A stretch of 20,960 bases of DNA from SVQP01 sp045650025 (lineage in GTDB: Bacteria; Bacillota; Clostridia; Oscillospirales; CAG-272), in assembly GCA_045650025.1 (NCBI GenBank), contig JAZRQR010000212.1:1-20960 (forward strand). Reading direction: 5' to 3'. The position numbers and the translations under genes were made by a program. Positions 14,823 through 20,960 of the stretch are shown one piece after another (the first letter of the stretch is position 1; every line of letters starts with the position of its first letter). The notes under the pieces were generated by a model. That model was not told the DNA's origin and ran no database searches. It saw only the letters and a program-made list of their open reading frames with translations.

Positions 14823-16136
14823 ATGTTGATAGAGAAAATAAAGCCTATTCCCAAATACATCGTTGAGAAGATCCGCAAGCGGGATGCCATTCGTTATCCC
14901 GAGCCCCATGGTAATACGCGGTTTTACTCCTATCTCACCAAGAATGACGGTGAGCTGGTCAAGGTTACGGTGGCTGTCCGCCATCGCTACAAGAACTGGC
15001 ACTATAAGCAGGTCGCTGTTCACGGTGTCCATTCTGATCGATGCTATGTGAAAGATATGTGCTTTACTTATATTGGCGGTTATAGTGTAGGCTGGTACGC
15101 AGAGGGACTGAATAAGTCGCAAAAGTGGTATGAGGATGACGAGTGGGGTTGGTACTTCGACTCCGGTTTTGACCCTCACGCCCCGCTGGTCAACAAGGAC
15201 TACTTGGAGAAGTTTCCGGAATACAAGTATTCCGCATGGGAGCTATACGAGGAAGCGGATATCATCAAGTTTTTGCGAAATTACGAGAAGTACCCGCAGG
15301 CCGAGTACCTGATGAAGATGGGCTTGCAAAAATATGTATTCAGCAAGCAGATACTAACCAAGGCGGCGAAGGATAAGCAGTTTCGGAAGTGGCTCTGGAG
15401 CAACCGTCAGGTGCTTGCAGGGCGCGATTTTTATATATCCACCATTCTATCGGCCTATCGTCGCGGAACTTCTCTGCTTGAAACACAGGCGTATGAGGAA
15501 GTCAAGAAGACCTTCTGCCGTGAGCGGGACTTCAAACCAATCCGCGAAATGTTGGACGGTGATTATAAGCCGTTCTTTGAATACGTTGCCAAGCAGCAGA
15601 TCAGCGCTCGAGTGTACCTCGACTATCTAAAAGCCTGCACCTTCCTCGGCTTGGATATGTCGGTGGACAAGAACCGTTACCCTCATGACTTCATGCGCTG
15701 GCATGATATCCGCATTGATGAGTACAAGACCGCCAAGGCGTTGAAGGATCAGGAGGAACGTGCCGAGCTGTACGCGAAGTTCGCATCGGTGGCTGAAAAG
15801 TATCTACCGATGCAGCACAACAAGCGGAGCGGTTTTGTCGCCATTATCGCGCGAAGTCCTGCCGACCTCAAAGTCGAAGGAGATCTGTTGCACCATTGTG
15901 TTGGCGGTATGGGTTATGAGCAGAAGTTCATTCGTGAGGAAACGCTCATATTCTTTATCCGCGCCAAGGACACGCAGGATACGCCGCTGGTCACAGTGGA
16001 GTATTCGCTGTCCCAAAAGAAGGTCTTGCAATGCTACGCAGACCACAATACTAAGCCCGCAGAGGATGTTCTGCATTACGTCAACAAGGTGTGGTTGCCT
16101 TACGCCAATCGCACACTAAAACAGATTGCCGCATAA
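14823..16136 (+). CDS. PcfJ-domain protein
   Basis: The 437-residue cytosolic protein matches PcfJ-like proteins found on Firmicutes conjugative plasmids such as pCF10, in ICEs and in some phages. The conserved C-terminal block begins LHHCVGGMGYE (H357, H358, C359), followed by IFFIRAKD, TPLVTVEY, VLQCYADHN and a terminal helix VNKVWLPYAN. The invariant His-His-Cys and Asn suggest a catalytic or metal site, but no activity is established to my knowledge. The N-terminal ~330 residues are helical and aromatic-rich, with YSVGWYAEG and WGWYFDSGFDP. The ATG at 14823 has GAGG 10 bases upstream, a slightly long spacing. It is paired with the PcfK-like gene and probably acts in the same process. Confidence 0.82.
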   Translation: MLIEKIKPIPKYIVEKIRKRDAIRYPEPHGNTRFYSYLTKNDGELVKVTVAVRHRYKNWHYKQVAVHGVHSDRCYVKDMCFTYIGGYSVGWYAEGLNKSQKWYEDDEWGWYFDSGFDPHAPLVNKDYLEKFPEYKYSAWELYEEADIIKFLRNYEKYPQAEYLMKMGLQKYVFSKQILTKAAKDKQFRKWLWSNRQVLAGRDFYISTILSAYRRGTSLLETQAYEEVKKTFCRERDFKPIREMLDGDYKPFFEYVAKQQISARVYLDYLKACTFLGLDMSVDKNRYPHDFMRWHDIRIDEYKTAKALKDQEERAELYAKFASVAEKYLPMQHNKRSGFVAIIARSPADLKVEGDLLHHCVGGMGYEQKFIREETLIFFIRAKDTQDTPLVTVEYSLSQKKVLQCYADHNTKPAEDVLHYVNKVWLPYANRTLKQIAA

Positions 16137-16152
16137 GAAGGAGGTCAAGATT

Positions 16153-16479
16153 ATGGCTAATTACTATCGTATCACCGCTTATCACCCAGCGGAAGATTAC
16201 TGCTTCATCGTGGACTCTCATGGCCGCTTTGAAAAGCTGTGGGAGTTCAGCTCCTACCTTGTGAACAAGGGGGTCAAGGTGCTGGAGGTCGCCAATGGGG
16301 ATAACTTCCTCGACGGCAACATGAATCGAGCAAAGGAGCATCCCGAGTATCTGTATATCCAGTCGGCACAGAGAGGACAACCTACGAGGACTACAGTAAC
16401 TGTGGATGGGAAGACATATCGCGCCGTGGAAGTATGCGGCAGACGGTATATCCCCGACAGAAATGAGGTGGTCAAATGA
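16153..16479 (+). CDS. Hypothetical protein
   Basis: A 108-residue protein beginning MANYYRIT; AAGGAGG lies 7 bases upstream. The frame is open to 16126, inside the end of the PcfJ-like gene, but that ATG has no RBS. The N-terminal half (YHPAEDYCFIVDSHGRFEKLWEFSSYL) and middle (KVLEVANGDNFLDGN) look like a compact alpha/beta domain, and the C-terminus is basic. I do not recognise a family. Its stop overlaps the next start (ATGA at 16476). Confidence 0.75.
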   Translation: MANYYRITAYHPAEDYCFIVDSHGRFEKLWEFSSYLVNKGVKVLEVANGDNFLDGNMNRAKEHPEYLYIQSAQRGQPTRTTVTVDGKTYRAVEVCGRRYIPDRNEVVK

Positions 16480-16724
16480 AGCCCGGATTGAAATTTAAAA
16501 ACAGCGGCATGAAGCTGGTCTGTTTGAACTTCTATGCCCTTGGAAAGCGCAATGTGGGCTTGTTCCTACGTGAAAGCGATGGAATGTATATCACGGCTCG
16601 GAACACGTCCCAAGAGGGCAACGGCTCATATTCATGGGCTTGGGGGCATTACTTCAAGGAGCGGGAGGAAGCGGAGAGGGATTACAAGATAAGGTTGAAT
16701 GAGATGTGTCAATATACGTACTAA
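16476..16724 (+). CDS. Hypothetical protein, last gene of the operon
   Basis: An 82-residue basic, aromatic-rich protein coupled by an ATGA overlap, with GAGGTGG as RBS. It has a beta-rich N-terminus (LKFKNSGMKLVCLNFYALG) and a Glu/Arg/Lys C-terminal helix (FKEREEAERDYKIRLNEM). No family is recognised. A terminator follows the stop within 45 bases, closing the operon. Confidence 0.72.
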   Translation: MKPGLKFKNSGMKLVCLNFYALGKRNVGLFLRESDGMYITARNTSQEGNGSYSWAWGHYFKEREEAERDYKIRLNEMCQYTY

Positions 16725-16740
16725 CTGAATACCGTTTCGT

Positions 16741-16769
16741 GGAGGGCTGTCAAAGCTCCCCTTTTTTAT
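16741..16769. terminator. Terminator between convergent operon and WYL gene
   Basis: GGAGGGCT and AGCTCCCC pair with one mismatch and one G-U around GTCAA, followed by six T on the plus strand. The T-run overlaps the last codon of the WYL gene (stop at 16768-16766). It ends the 5.6 kb plus-strand operon. Confidence 0.7.
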
Positions 16770-17755
16770 TGATACTGACCCTTTATGCGCTCCATATACT
16801 CTGCATACTGTACTTTGATCTCATCCGGGCCGAGGATGGCCAAGTCTTTCCCGAAGGAGCTGCACCACCCGAAGAACAGGTCGCTGACCTGCACATCAGC
16901 CGAAAAACGGATTTTTTTCTCCCCATAGGGAAGGATCTCGGTGTTCTCGCCGAACAGGTCAAACACTGCATCCATCAAACGGCGGTTCATTTCCAAACTT
17001 ACCGTTGTAGCAGTTCCGGCAAACATCCCGAAAAGCTGTTTCTTATGTGTCGCTATATCAAAGCCCAATTCCTCCGGAGGCATATCTGCTTGCTCGTCGA
17101 TGATCTCCACCTTGTCCATACGGTCAATTCGGTAGTGGCTGATCTTATTATAGCGATTGTCGTAGATGACCAGATAATAATGACCATCTGCAAACACCGT
17201 GGCAACGGGGCTGACAACGTAATGGTGGCCGTTCCTGCGGTACACGCGCTCATGCTTTTCGTTGTAATCGAAATACAGGAAGATGATCTTCTGGCGGTTG
17301 TTGATGGCGGTTACGATCTCGTTAACCGAATAGTAGATGCTCTCGTTCGTGCTTTTGGTGGTGTTGAATTGGACTATGTTCTTTTTCAGTACCAGACCCT
17401 TCTGACTACCGGCAAGGTCAGCGATCTTATCCACAAGCTCAGCGGTTTTCTTGTGGGTGATAAAGCTGGCGGCCTGTACTGCATCCATGAGTATGTGTAT
17501 CTCGGGACTGGAGAACTGCCGATCCTCCACGTAATACTGATTGCTCCTGCCACGGTGAACCATGACTTCGTAGTCCCAATTGTTCAGGAGCTTGATGTCC
17601 TCATAAATGGTCGTTCTGTGTGCTTGGATCCCGCACTCGGCAAGCTTGGCTCGAAGCTCCTCCGTCCCCATGGGGTGATCTCCGTCTGTCTCTCGCTGTA
17701 GGATCTCCCAGATCTTCAGGGGGCGGATGCGGTTATATTTTTCAGCGTTATTCAT
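16766..17755 (-). CDS. WYL-domain HTH transcriptional regulator
   Basis: The 329-residue protein has an N-terminal winged helix (~10-77; TEELRAKLAECGIQ and RTTIYEDIKLLNNW), a linker, and a WYL ligand-sensing domain (~145-222) with YYLVIYDNR (193-201) and HYRIDRM (207-213). A C-terminal WCX-like extension follows. WYL regulators bind nucleic acid or nucleotides and often repress defence or mobile-element genes. ATG at 17755 has AAAAGGAAT upstream and a strong promoter 40-68 bases away. It lies between the accessory operon, on which it converges, and the Rep/origin module, transcribed in the same direction as rep. A role as regulator of the element is inferred. Confidence 0.9.
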   Translation of the reverse strand: MNNAEKYNRIRPLKIWEILQRETDGDHPMGTEELRAKLAECGIQAHRTTIYEDIKLLNNWDYEVMVHRGRSNQYYVEDRQFSSPEIHILMDAVQAASFITHKKTAELVDKIADLAGSQKGLVLKKNIVQFNTTKSTNESIYYSVNEIVTAINNRQKIIFLYFDYNEKHERVYRRNGHHYVVSPVATVFADGHYYLVIYDNRYNKISHYRIDRMDKVEIIDEQADMPPEELGFDIATHKKQLFGMFAGTATTVSLEMNRRLMDAVFDLFGENTEILPYGEKKIRFSADVQVSDLFFGWCSSFGKDLAILGPDEIKVQYAEYMERIKGQYQ

Positions 17756-17794
17756 ATGTAAATTCCTTTTCGTTACAAAAATCTTACGCTGAAT

Positions 17795-17823
17795 ATTATA
17801 CCACTTTTTGCGTGTTTTGTAAA
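17795..17823 (-). promoter_or_regulatory. Sigma-A promoter of the WYL regulator
   Basis: On the minus strand TTTACA (17823-17818), a 17-bp spacer and a perfect TATAAT (17800-17795) precede the WYL start by about 40 bases. No obvious operator palindrome overlaps it. Confidence 0.87.
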
Positions 17824-17845
17824 TCCCAAGACTACACCGATTCGA

Positions 17846-17877
17846 CCGTTTTTTCCTTCTATCAAAACGGCTTTTTT
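17846..17877 (+). terminator. Plus-strand intrinsic terminator upstream of the WYL promoter
   Basis: CCGTTTT (17846-17852) pairs with AAAACGG (17864-17870) and is followed by CTTTTTT. No plus-strand gene precedes it, since the WYL gene is antisense, so it may stop antisense transcription toward the origin-like region. Confidence 0.55.
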
Positions 17878-17950
17878 ACGGTGGCAGTTCCGTGTGGGTA
17901 TGTACGATAGCTGTCCAATTCTGTAAGTGTTCGTCTCAAACGTGGTTGTT

Positions 17951-18011
17951 AGGCGTGTGCTTGTCTTGATACAAGTGGCGGCGCTACGCGCCGCCAGACA
18001 AGCACACGCCT
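17951..18011. other. Nested palindrome, candidate rolling-circle origin
   Basis: A perfect 16-bp inverted repeat, AGGCGTGTGCTTGTCT (17951-17966) and its complement (17996-18011), encloses a second perfect hairpin, TGGCGGCGC-TAC-GCGCCGCCA (17976-17996). Between them lies TCTTGATACA (17964-17973), which to my recollection equals the nick region of the pUB110 double-strand origin. The location 140 bases past the HUH Rep gene, with no coding potential, suggests a replication or transfer origin cut by that Rep. Structure is read directly; function is inferred. Confidence 0.6.
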
Positions 18012-18041
18012 GCCACAACTTGACCGTCGCAACACGGAAAA

Positions 18042-18120
18042 ATCAAGTGCCGACGGATGCGAGGTCGCCGCTGAGCCGCTTGGCGATCCTTCGCATTTTT
18101 CCGTCGGCGCGGGCGTTGAT
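18042..18120. repeat. Long imperfect stem-loop between origin palindrome and rep
   Basis: ATCAA/TTGAT outer arms, GCCGACGGA/TCCGTCGGC (18049-18057 and 18100-18108), TGCGA/TCGCA and GGTCGCC/GGCGATCC form an imperfect hairpin about 80 bases long with a T bulge. It could be part of the origin, a single-strand origin, or the 3' structure that ends rep mRNA. A competing upstream segment CGGAAAAAT (18035-18043) is complementary to ATTTTTCCG (18095-18103), so two folds are possible. Confidence 0.6.
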
Positions 18121-18153
18121 TTTATAAAACCGGGTTGACCCGACGATCTGCCG

Positions 18154-19143
18154 TCAGTTAGCCTTCTTCATTTGCTTGATTACCTCGGGGCTAACCTCTC
18201 CGATATACACCCCATCCTCGAAGCATGAGAAGTTGTCGAAAAGCAAGAGCTTCTGATCCTCCATGCCGATGGGACACACCACGTCGTCATCCAATATGTC
18301 TGATATGAAATACTGGGGCAGTCCCCGCGAATAGACAATCTTCTCCCCGGACTTTTCGATGTACTTCATGATATACGCTATGGCGGATCCCATCTCAGTA
18401 CGGTCATTGATGGGCTCCATATCACAACGCCCGAAGCGTTCATTGAAATAGGTATTTTGAATCGTCACCTGACGGCGGTGCGTGTTGAAGTTATAGTCCT
18501 CCTTCTCATAGAGAATGCCCGGCATGGTTCCCTCGGGGATGTAGAAGATGCCGTGAAAATGAAGGCGACCGGTCTTGGGAGAGCGTTCCCAGACCCCTGC
18601 ATACTTCCACCCCTTACGGGAGCAAAAGCGGTTGAAGCAGACAGAGAGCCGCTTACGGAAAGAGTCTTCGGTGTGCAGGCTCCCGTCATAGGTAAAAGTG
18701 CAGAAGTAATTGAACTCATGCAGATTGACCTTGCGACTAAACCGCTTACGGCGGCAGATCAGATTCCGATGCTTGCGCTCTAGGTGCTTGTCCACGTATT
18801 CGATAGCCTCCTGCTCGGTCTTGAAGTGGGGTCTCATACCCTGGATCAGCTGGCCTCTCCTTGACCTCTTGGGCTCGTTTAAGAGCTTTTGATACAATTC
18901 GTTGAACAACTCCCGCCTTGTGGTTCTTCGCTTCACAGCGGGCTTTTGGGGCGCTACATTTTTAGCTTCTTGGGGCAGGGAATTATCCTTTGGTTGTGTC
19001 TCTGTTGATTTGTTTCGTGTGTCCTCAATAACCTCTATAGGTTCCTCGGGGATAGGATGTTTTCGATGTCCAGGCGCTACCCTTGGAGGAATTGCAATGT
19101 AGTGGCTGCCATCGAAATAAACTTTTGTGTCTTGGTATGGCAT
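18154..19143 (-). CDS. HUH-type rolling-circle replication initiator
   Basis: This 329-residue protein nicks and joins single strands at an origin to start rolling-circle replication or transfer. The HUH endonuclease motifs are in order: motif 1 FCTFTYD (147-153), motif 2 LHFHGIFY (H195, H197, the metal-binding pair), and motif 3 YIMKY (257-261, Tyr nucleophile with Lys). The first ~75 residues are a Pro/Lys/Glu-rich, probably disordered tail, longer than in small-plasmid Reps. I chose the ATG at 19143 because AGGAGG (19151-19156) sits 7 bases upstream; the ATG at 19149 is only one base from it. It is downstream of a membrane ATPase gene and upstream of the palindrome block, a compact replication or mobilization module. 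It most resembles replication-associated proteins of Clostridial elements. Confidence 0.87.
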   Translation of the reverse strand: MPYQDTKVYFDGSHYIAIPPRVAPGHRKHPIPEEPIEVIEDTRNKSTETQPKDNSLPQEAKNVAPQKPAVKRRTTRRELFNELYQKLLNEPKRSRRGQLIQGMRPHFKTEQEAIEYVDKHLERKHRNLICRRKRFSRKVNLHEFNYFCTFTYDGSLHTEDSFRKRLSVCFNRFCSRKGWKYAGVWERSPKTGRLHFHGIFYIPEGTMPGILYEKEDYNFNTHRRQVTIQNTYFNERFGRCDMEPINDRTEMGSAIAYIMKYIEKSGEKIVYSRGLPQYFISDILDDDVVCPIGMEDQKLLLFDNFSCFEDGVYIGEVSPEVIKQMKKAN

Positions 19144-19161
19144 AATCATACCTCCTAATAT

Positions 19162-19173
19162 TTCGCTTACGCG
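19162..19173 (-). promoter_or_regulatory. Small hairpin just before the rep RBS
   Basis: TCGC-GTAA-GCGA in the minus-strand transcript lies about 6 bases before the AGGAGG of rep, within the 62-base gap after the ATPase stop. It may tune rep translation. It is short and could be chance. Confidence 0.3.
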
Positions 19174-19205
19174 ACTGTCCGCTCTGGACGCTCACTACAA
19201 GCCTG

Positions 19206-20960
19206 TCAGCGTTTATATAGTCCGTTAATAAAATAGCTGTTCTGCATTTTCAGCTCCTCAACCGTTGCTTTTTCTGTTTGGTAAGTTACGTAATCGTGAA
19301 GCCCCATTCGGGACTTGCGTGCCATGTCGTTAAAGTAATCACTAAAACAGTCTGTTGAAAATCGGTTCGCATAGATCTTTTGATTCATTAAGTAATATTT
19401 TTTCTTTTCCACCTTGCCGTCCTGTGTGCCGCGCTCCTTTTCTATCTTGGAGATACTGTATCCGTAACGGTTGTAGGTCGTAACGTAATGCTTGTAAATA
19501 ACCGCTGTGACAGTTTTCAAAATATGAATGAGCAAAGTGTTGTCGCCGCGCCTATGGCGAAAATCATAGTACAACGCCATGAACCGCCCGAACAGCCACT
19601 CCTGCAGCATTTCCTCAATCGTAAAGAACGGCAGAGCGAGTCTTTGTTCCCCCGACGACACAATATGCACGATGTCGCAAAGGTCGCGGGCATCTGCACC
19701 CCAGCTCTCGGGACGCTGTTCATCCGTAAACACCTTAATAAACGGAAAGTGATCCACAGTCGCGGAGTGGCGGCACATCTTGAGCCAGGCGTTGAACAGA
19801 TCGTTTTTCTGATTGGTCTCGTCCTGTCCCTTTTTGACCTCCTTGAGCTCCAGGTTATTCCCACGCTCCTTACCGACCTCAGTGATGGCCACCACGCCAA
19901 ACTCAAAACTTCCGGCTTTCTCGTTATTCTCCACCACCTTCTTACCGAGGCGAAGCACGTCAAAGTCAAGGATATGAGCATAGCGGCTGTTCTTGCCATA
20001 GTCGAATCGAAAGAAATCAAAATCCCACATCGGGAAGTTACCGGCATCCAAGAAACGGTTGTCAGTGCGTATGGAATAGTTGGAGACGATCAAGCTGGAC
20101 TGCATCACATAGATGAAATATGCTTGGGCATAGGTCTCCAACACATCGAATAAGTTGGCTCGGGATAGCCCGTCCTCGTAGAACAGCCCATACCGATCCG
20201 CATCATAACCGTAGAGCTGTAATCGGCTGTTGCCGTGTCCGCTATATCTTTGCTCCTTCAAGCGCACCCATGCTTTTACCGTCGCCAGATTGTACACCGT
20301 CCCATACTCCATACATCGTTGTAGCTCCATTTCAAAGCTGATCCACGGGAAATACGGAAACTTCATATCGTTCTTTTGGAGTATGTCCAGCGCCTTTTGT
20401 CTGAACATGACTTCTTGGGACAATGCCATATCCGTAATGATCGTTGTCTTTTTCTTACCCATCGAGCCGCAGGTCATGGACACGATTGGCAGTTCATTGA
20501 TAAATCCGCAATTTCGAGCCTCCATGTGTCGGAGCTTGGCAAGGGCGACACTCTTTCGGAAGTTCAGGAAGATGATGACCGGAATGCCCATCAATATCCA
20601 CACCGGCACGTGATGATAAACCACCAACAGGTCCACGAGCAGCTTTCCTAGTTGGATATAGAGCGTATCTATTCTGTACGACACCGCAAAATAAAAGTAA
20701 TACGCAAAAAACTCTACAACAATCGTGGAAAGGTTAAGATTGCACGCCCATACCAATACCAGGATCACGACCAGACCCTTCCTTGCTCGGACAAACTCTA
20801 CATACCTGATTACAAACCTCTTGATCGGCTGATAGCTTACCTGCGACAGCTTTTTGAATACGGTCAGCGGTACAGTGTCCTTATTGTGCTTAGTATTCCC
20901 ACTGCGGTATAGCCGTTTTATGGCTATATATAGGATCAATATACATGGCAGCAGCACTAA
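19206..20960 (-). CDS. Membrane-anchored P-loop ATPase, 5' end outside window
   Basis: The frame is open to the right window edge; GTG at 20957 is the first visible start codon but the true start may lie beyond. Numbered from that GTG, hydrophobic segments lie at ~1-14, 61-98 and 106-132. A cytosolic ATPase domain follows with a degenerate Walker A, CGSMGKKKTT (163-172), in which Lys replaces the usual second Gly. A Walker B-like strand VVAITEVGKERG (355-366) has Glu360 and Arg365 placed as in Zot/pI-type ATPases. The N-terminal membrane anchor followed by a P-loop also resembles conjugative coupling proteins. It precedes rep by 62 bases on the same strand, so it probably pumps or recruits the DNA made by Rep. 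The exact family is unknown to me. Confidence 0.7.
   Translation of the reverse strand, partial: LVLLPCILILYIAIKRLYRSGNTKHNKDTVPLTVFKKLSQVSYQPIKRFVIRYVEFVRARKGLVVILVLVWACNLNLSTIVVEFFAYYFYFAVSYRIDTLYIQLGKLLVDLLVVYHHVPVWILMGIPVIIFLNFRKSVALAKLRHMEARNCGFINELPIVSMTCGSMGKKKTTIITDMALSQEVMFRQKALDILQKNDMKFPYFPWISFEMELQRCMEYGTVYNLATVKAWVRLKEQRYSGHGNSRLQLYGYDADRYGLFYEDGLSRANLFDVLETYAQAYFIYVMQSSLIVSNYSIRTDNRFLDAGNFPMWDFDFFRFDYGKNSRYAHILDFDVLRLGKKVVENNEKAGSFEFGVVAITEVGKERGNNLELKEVKKGQDETNQKNDLFNAWLKMCRHSATVDHFPFIKVFTDEQRPESWGADARDLCDIVHIVSSGEQRLALPFFTIEEMLQEWLFGRFMALYYDFRHRRGDNTLLIHILKTVTAVIYKHYVTTYNRYGYSISKIEKERGTQDGKVEKKKYYLMNQKIYANRFSTDCFSDYFNDMARKSRMGLHDYVTYQTEKATVEELKMQNSYFINGLYKR

Larger units (their letters stand above)
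7810..20960. mobile_element. Probable integrated conjugative/mobilizable element (left part)
   Basis: The stretch to the right of the tRNA carries only accessory genes: a PARIS-like defence pair, ArdA, PcfK- and PcfJ-like proteins, many short coupled unknown genes, a WYL regulator, an HUH Rep with an origin-like palindrome block, and a membrane ATPase. Composition changes abruptly at the tRNA 3' end, from GC-rich core genes to an AT-rich segment (about 7,810-11,000) and then a middling-GC block. I see no second copy of the tRNA 3' end and no integrase inside the window. The right boundary and the att repeat are therefore not shown, and a chromosomal plasmid-like island remains possible. Confidence 0.6.

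Noticed and set aside
14070..15179. 369-codon minus-strand frame across the PcfK- and PcfJ-like genes
   Set aside because: It spans two well-supported coupled genes and is Arg/Leu/Phe-rich as expected for an antisense frame; no RBS.
16706..17701. 331-codon plus-strand frame opposite the WYL gene
   Set aside because: Antisense shadow of a gene with clear HTH and WYL motifs; crosses a terminator.
1..20960. CRISPR array or insertion sequence
   Set aside because: No regularly spaced direct repeats and no transposase gene or terminal inverted repeats with target duplication were seen.

Overview
The left third (1-7730) looks like the chromosome of a GC-rich, spore-forming Firmicute. A complete spoIIE points to an endosporulating Clostridia member, and the GC-rich codon use together with gut-type mobile genes further right suggests an Oscillospirales/Ruminococcaceae-like bacterium. 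The genus is inferred, not shown. This part holds the C-terminal ~790 residues of a type II (Ca2+-type) P-type ATPase (+). It converges on spoIIE (-), whose divergent intergenic region also drives a small SLOG-family gene followed by a cytosolic (alpha/alpha)6-barrel glycosidase-like gene. A tRNA-Pro(CGG) with its own promoter and terminator ends the core-like part.

Immediately after the tRNA the base composition drops sharply and gene content becomes accessory, so the tRNA is the likely left boundary of an integrated mobile element that continues past the right edge. The first cargo is a minus-strand, AT-rich two-gene operon. It encodes an AAA15 ABC-type ATPase and a DUF4435/TOPRIM-like protein, matching the PARIS anti-phage system (ariA-ariB). 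A good sigma-A promoter and a leader that can pair with the ariA ribosome-binding site lie upstream.

After a ~760 bp non-coding gap, a tightly packed plus-strand operon (11124-16724) carries at least thirteen mostly small genes, many overlapping by four bases. Recognisable members are ArdA (DNA-mimic antirestriction protein), a PcfK/AcrIIA9-like protein with a probable beta-clamp-binding motif, and a PcfJ-like protein. The rest are unknown, and several are strongly acidic. It reads as an anti-defence or establishment operon of a conjugative or mobilizable element.

That operon converges on a minus-strand module. Reading from the right edge, this has a membrane-anchored P-loop ATPase (5' end outside the window), an HUH rolling-circle Rep, a ~180 bp block of nested palindromes that looks like a replication or transfer origin, and a WYL-domain regulator with a strong promoter. 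No integrase, relaxase of a classical MOB family, or type IV secretion gene is visible; these would have to lie to the right.

The most interesting point is the co-residence of PARIS, a system known to be triggered by the anti-restriction DNA mimic Ocr, with the element's own DNA-mimic ArdA and other anti-defence candidates. Also worth noting are the possible RBS-sequestering ariA leader and the origin-like palindromes beside the HUH Rep.
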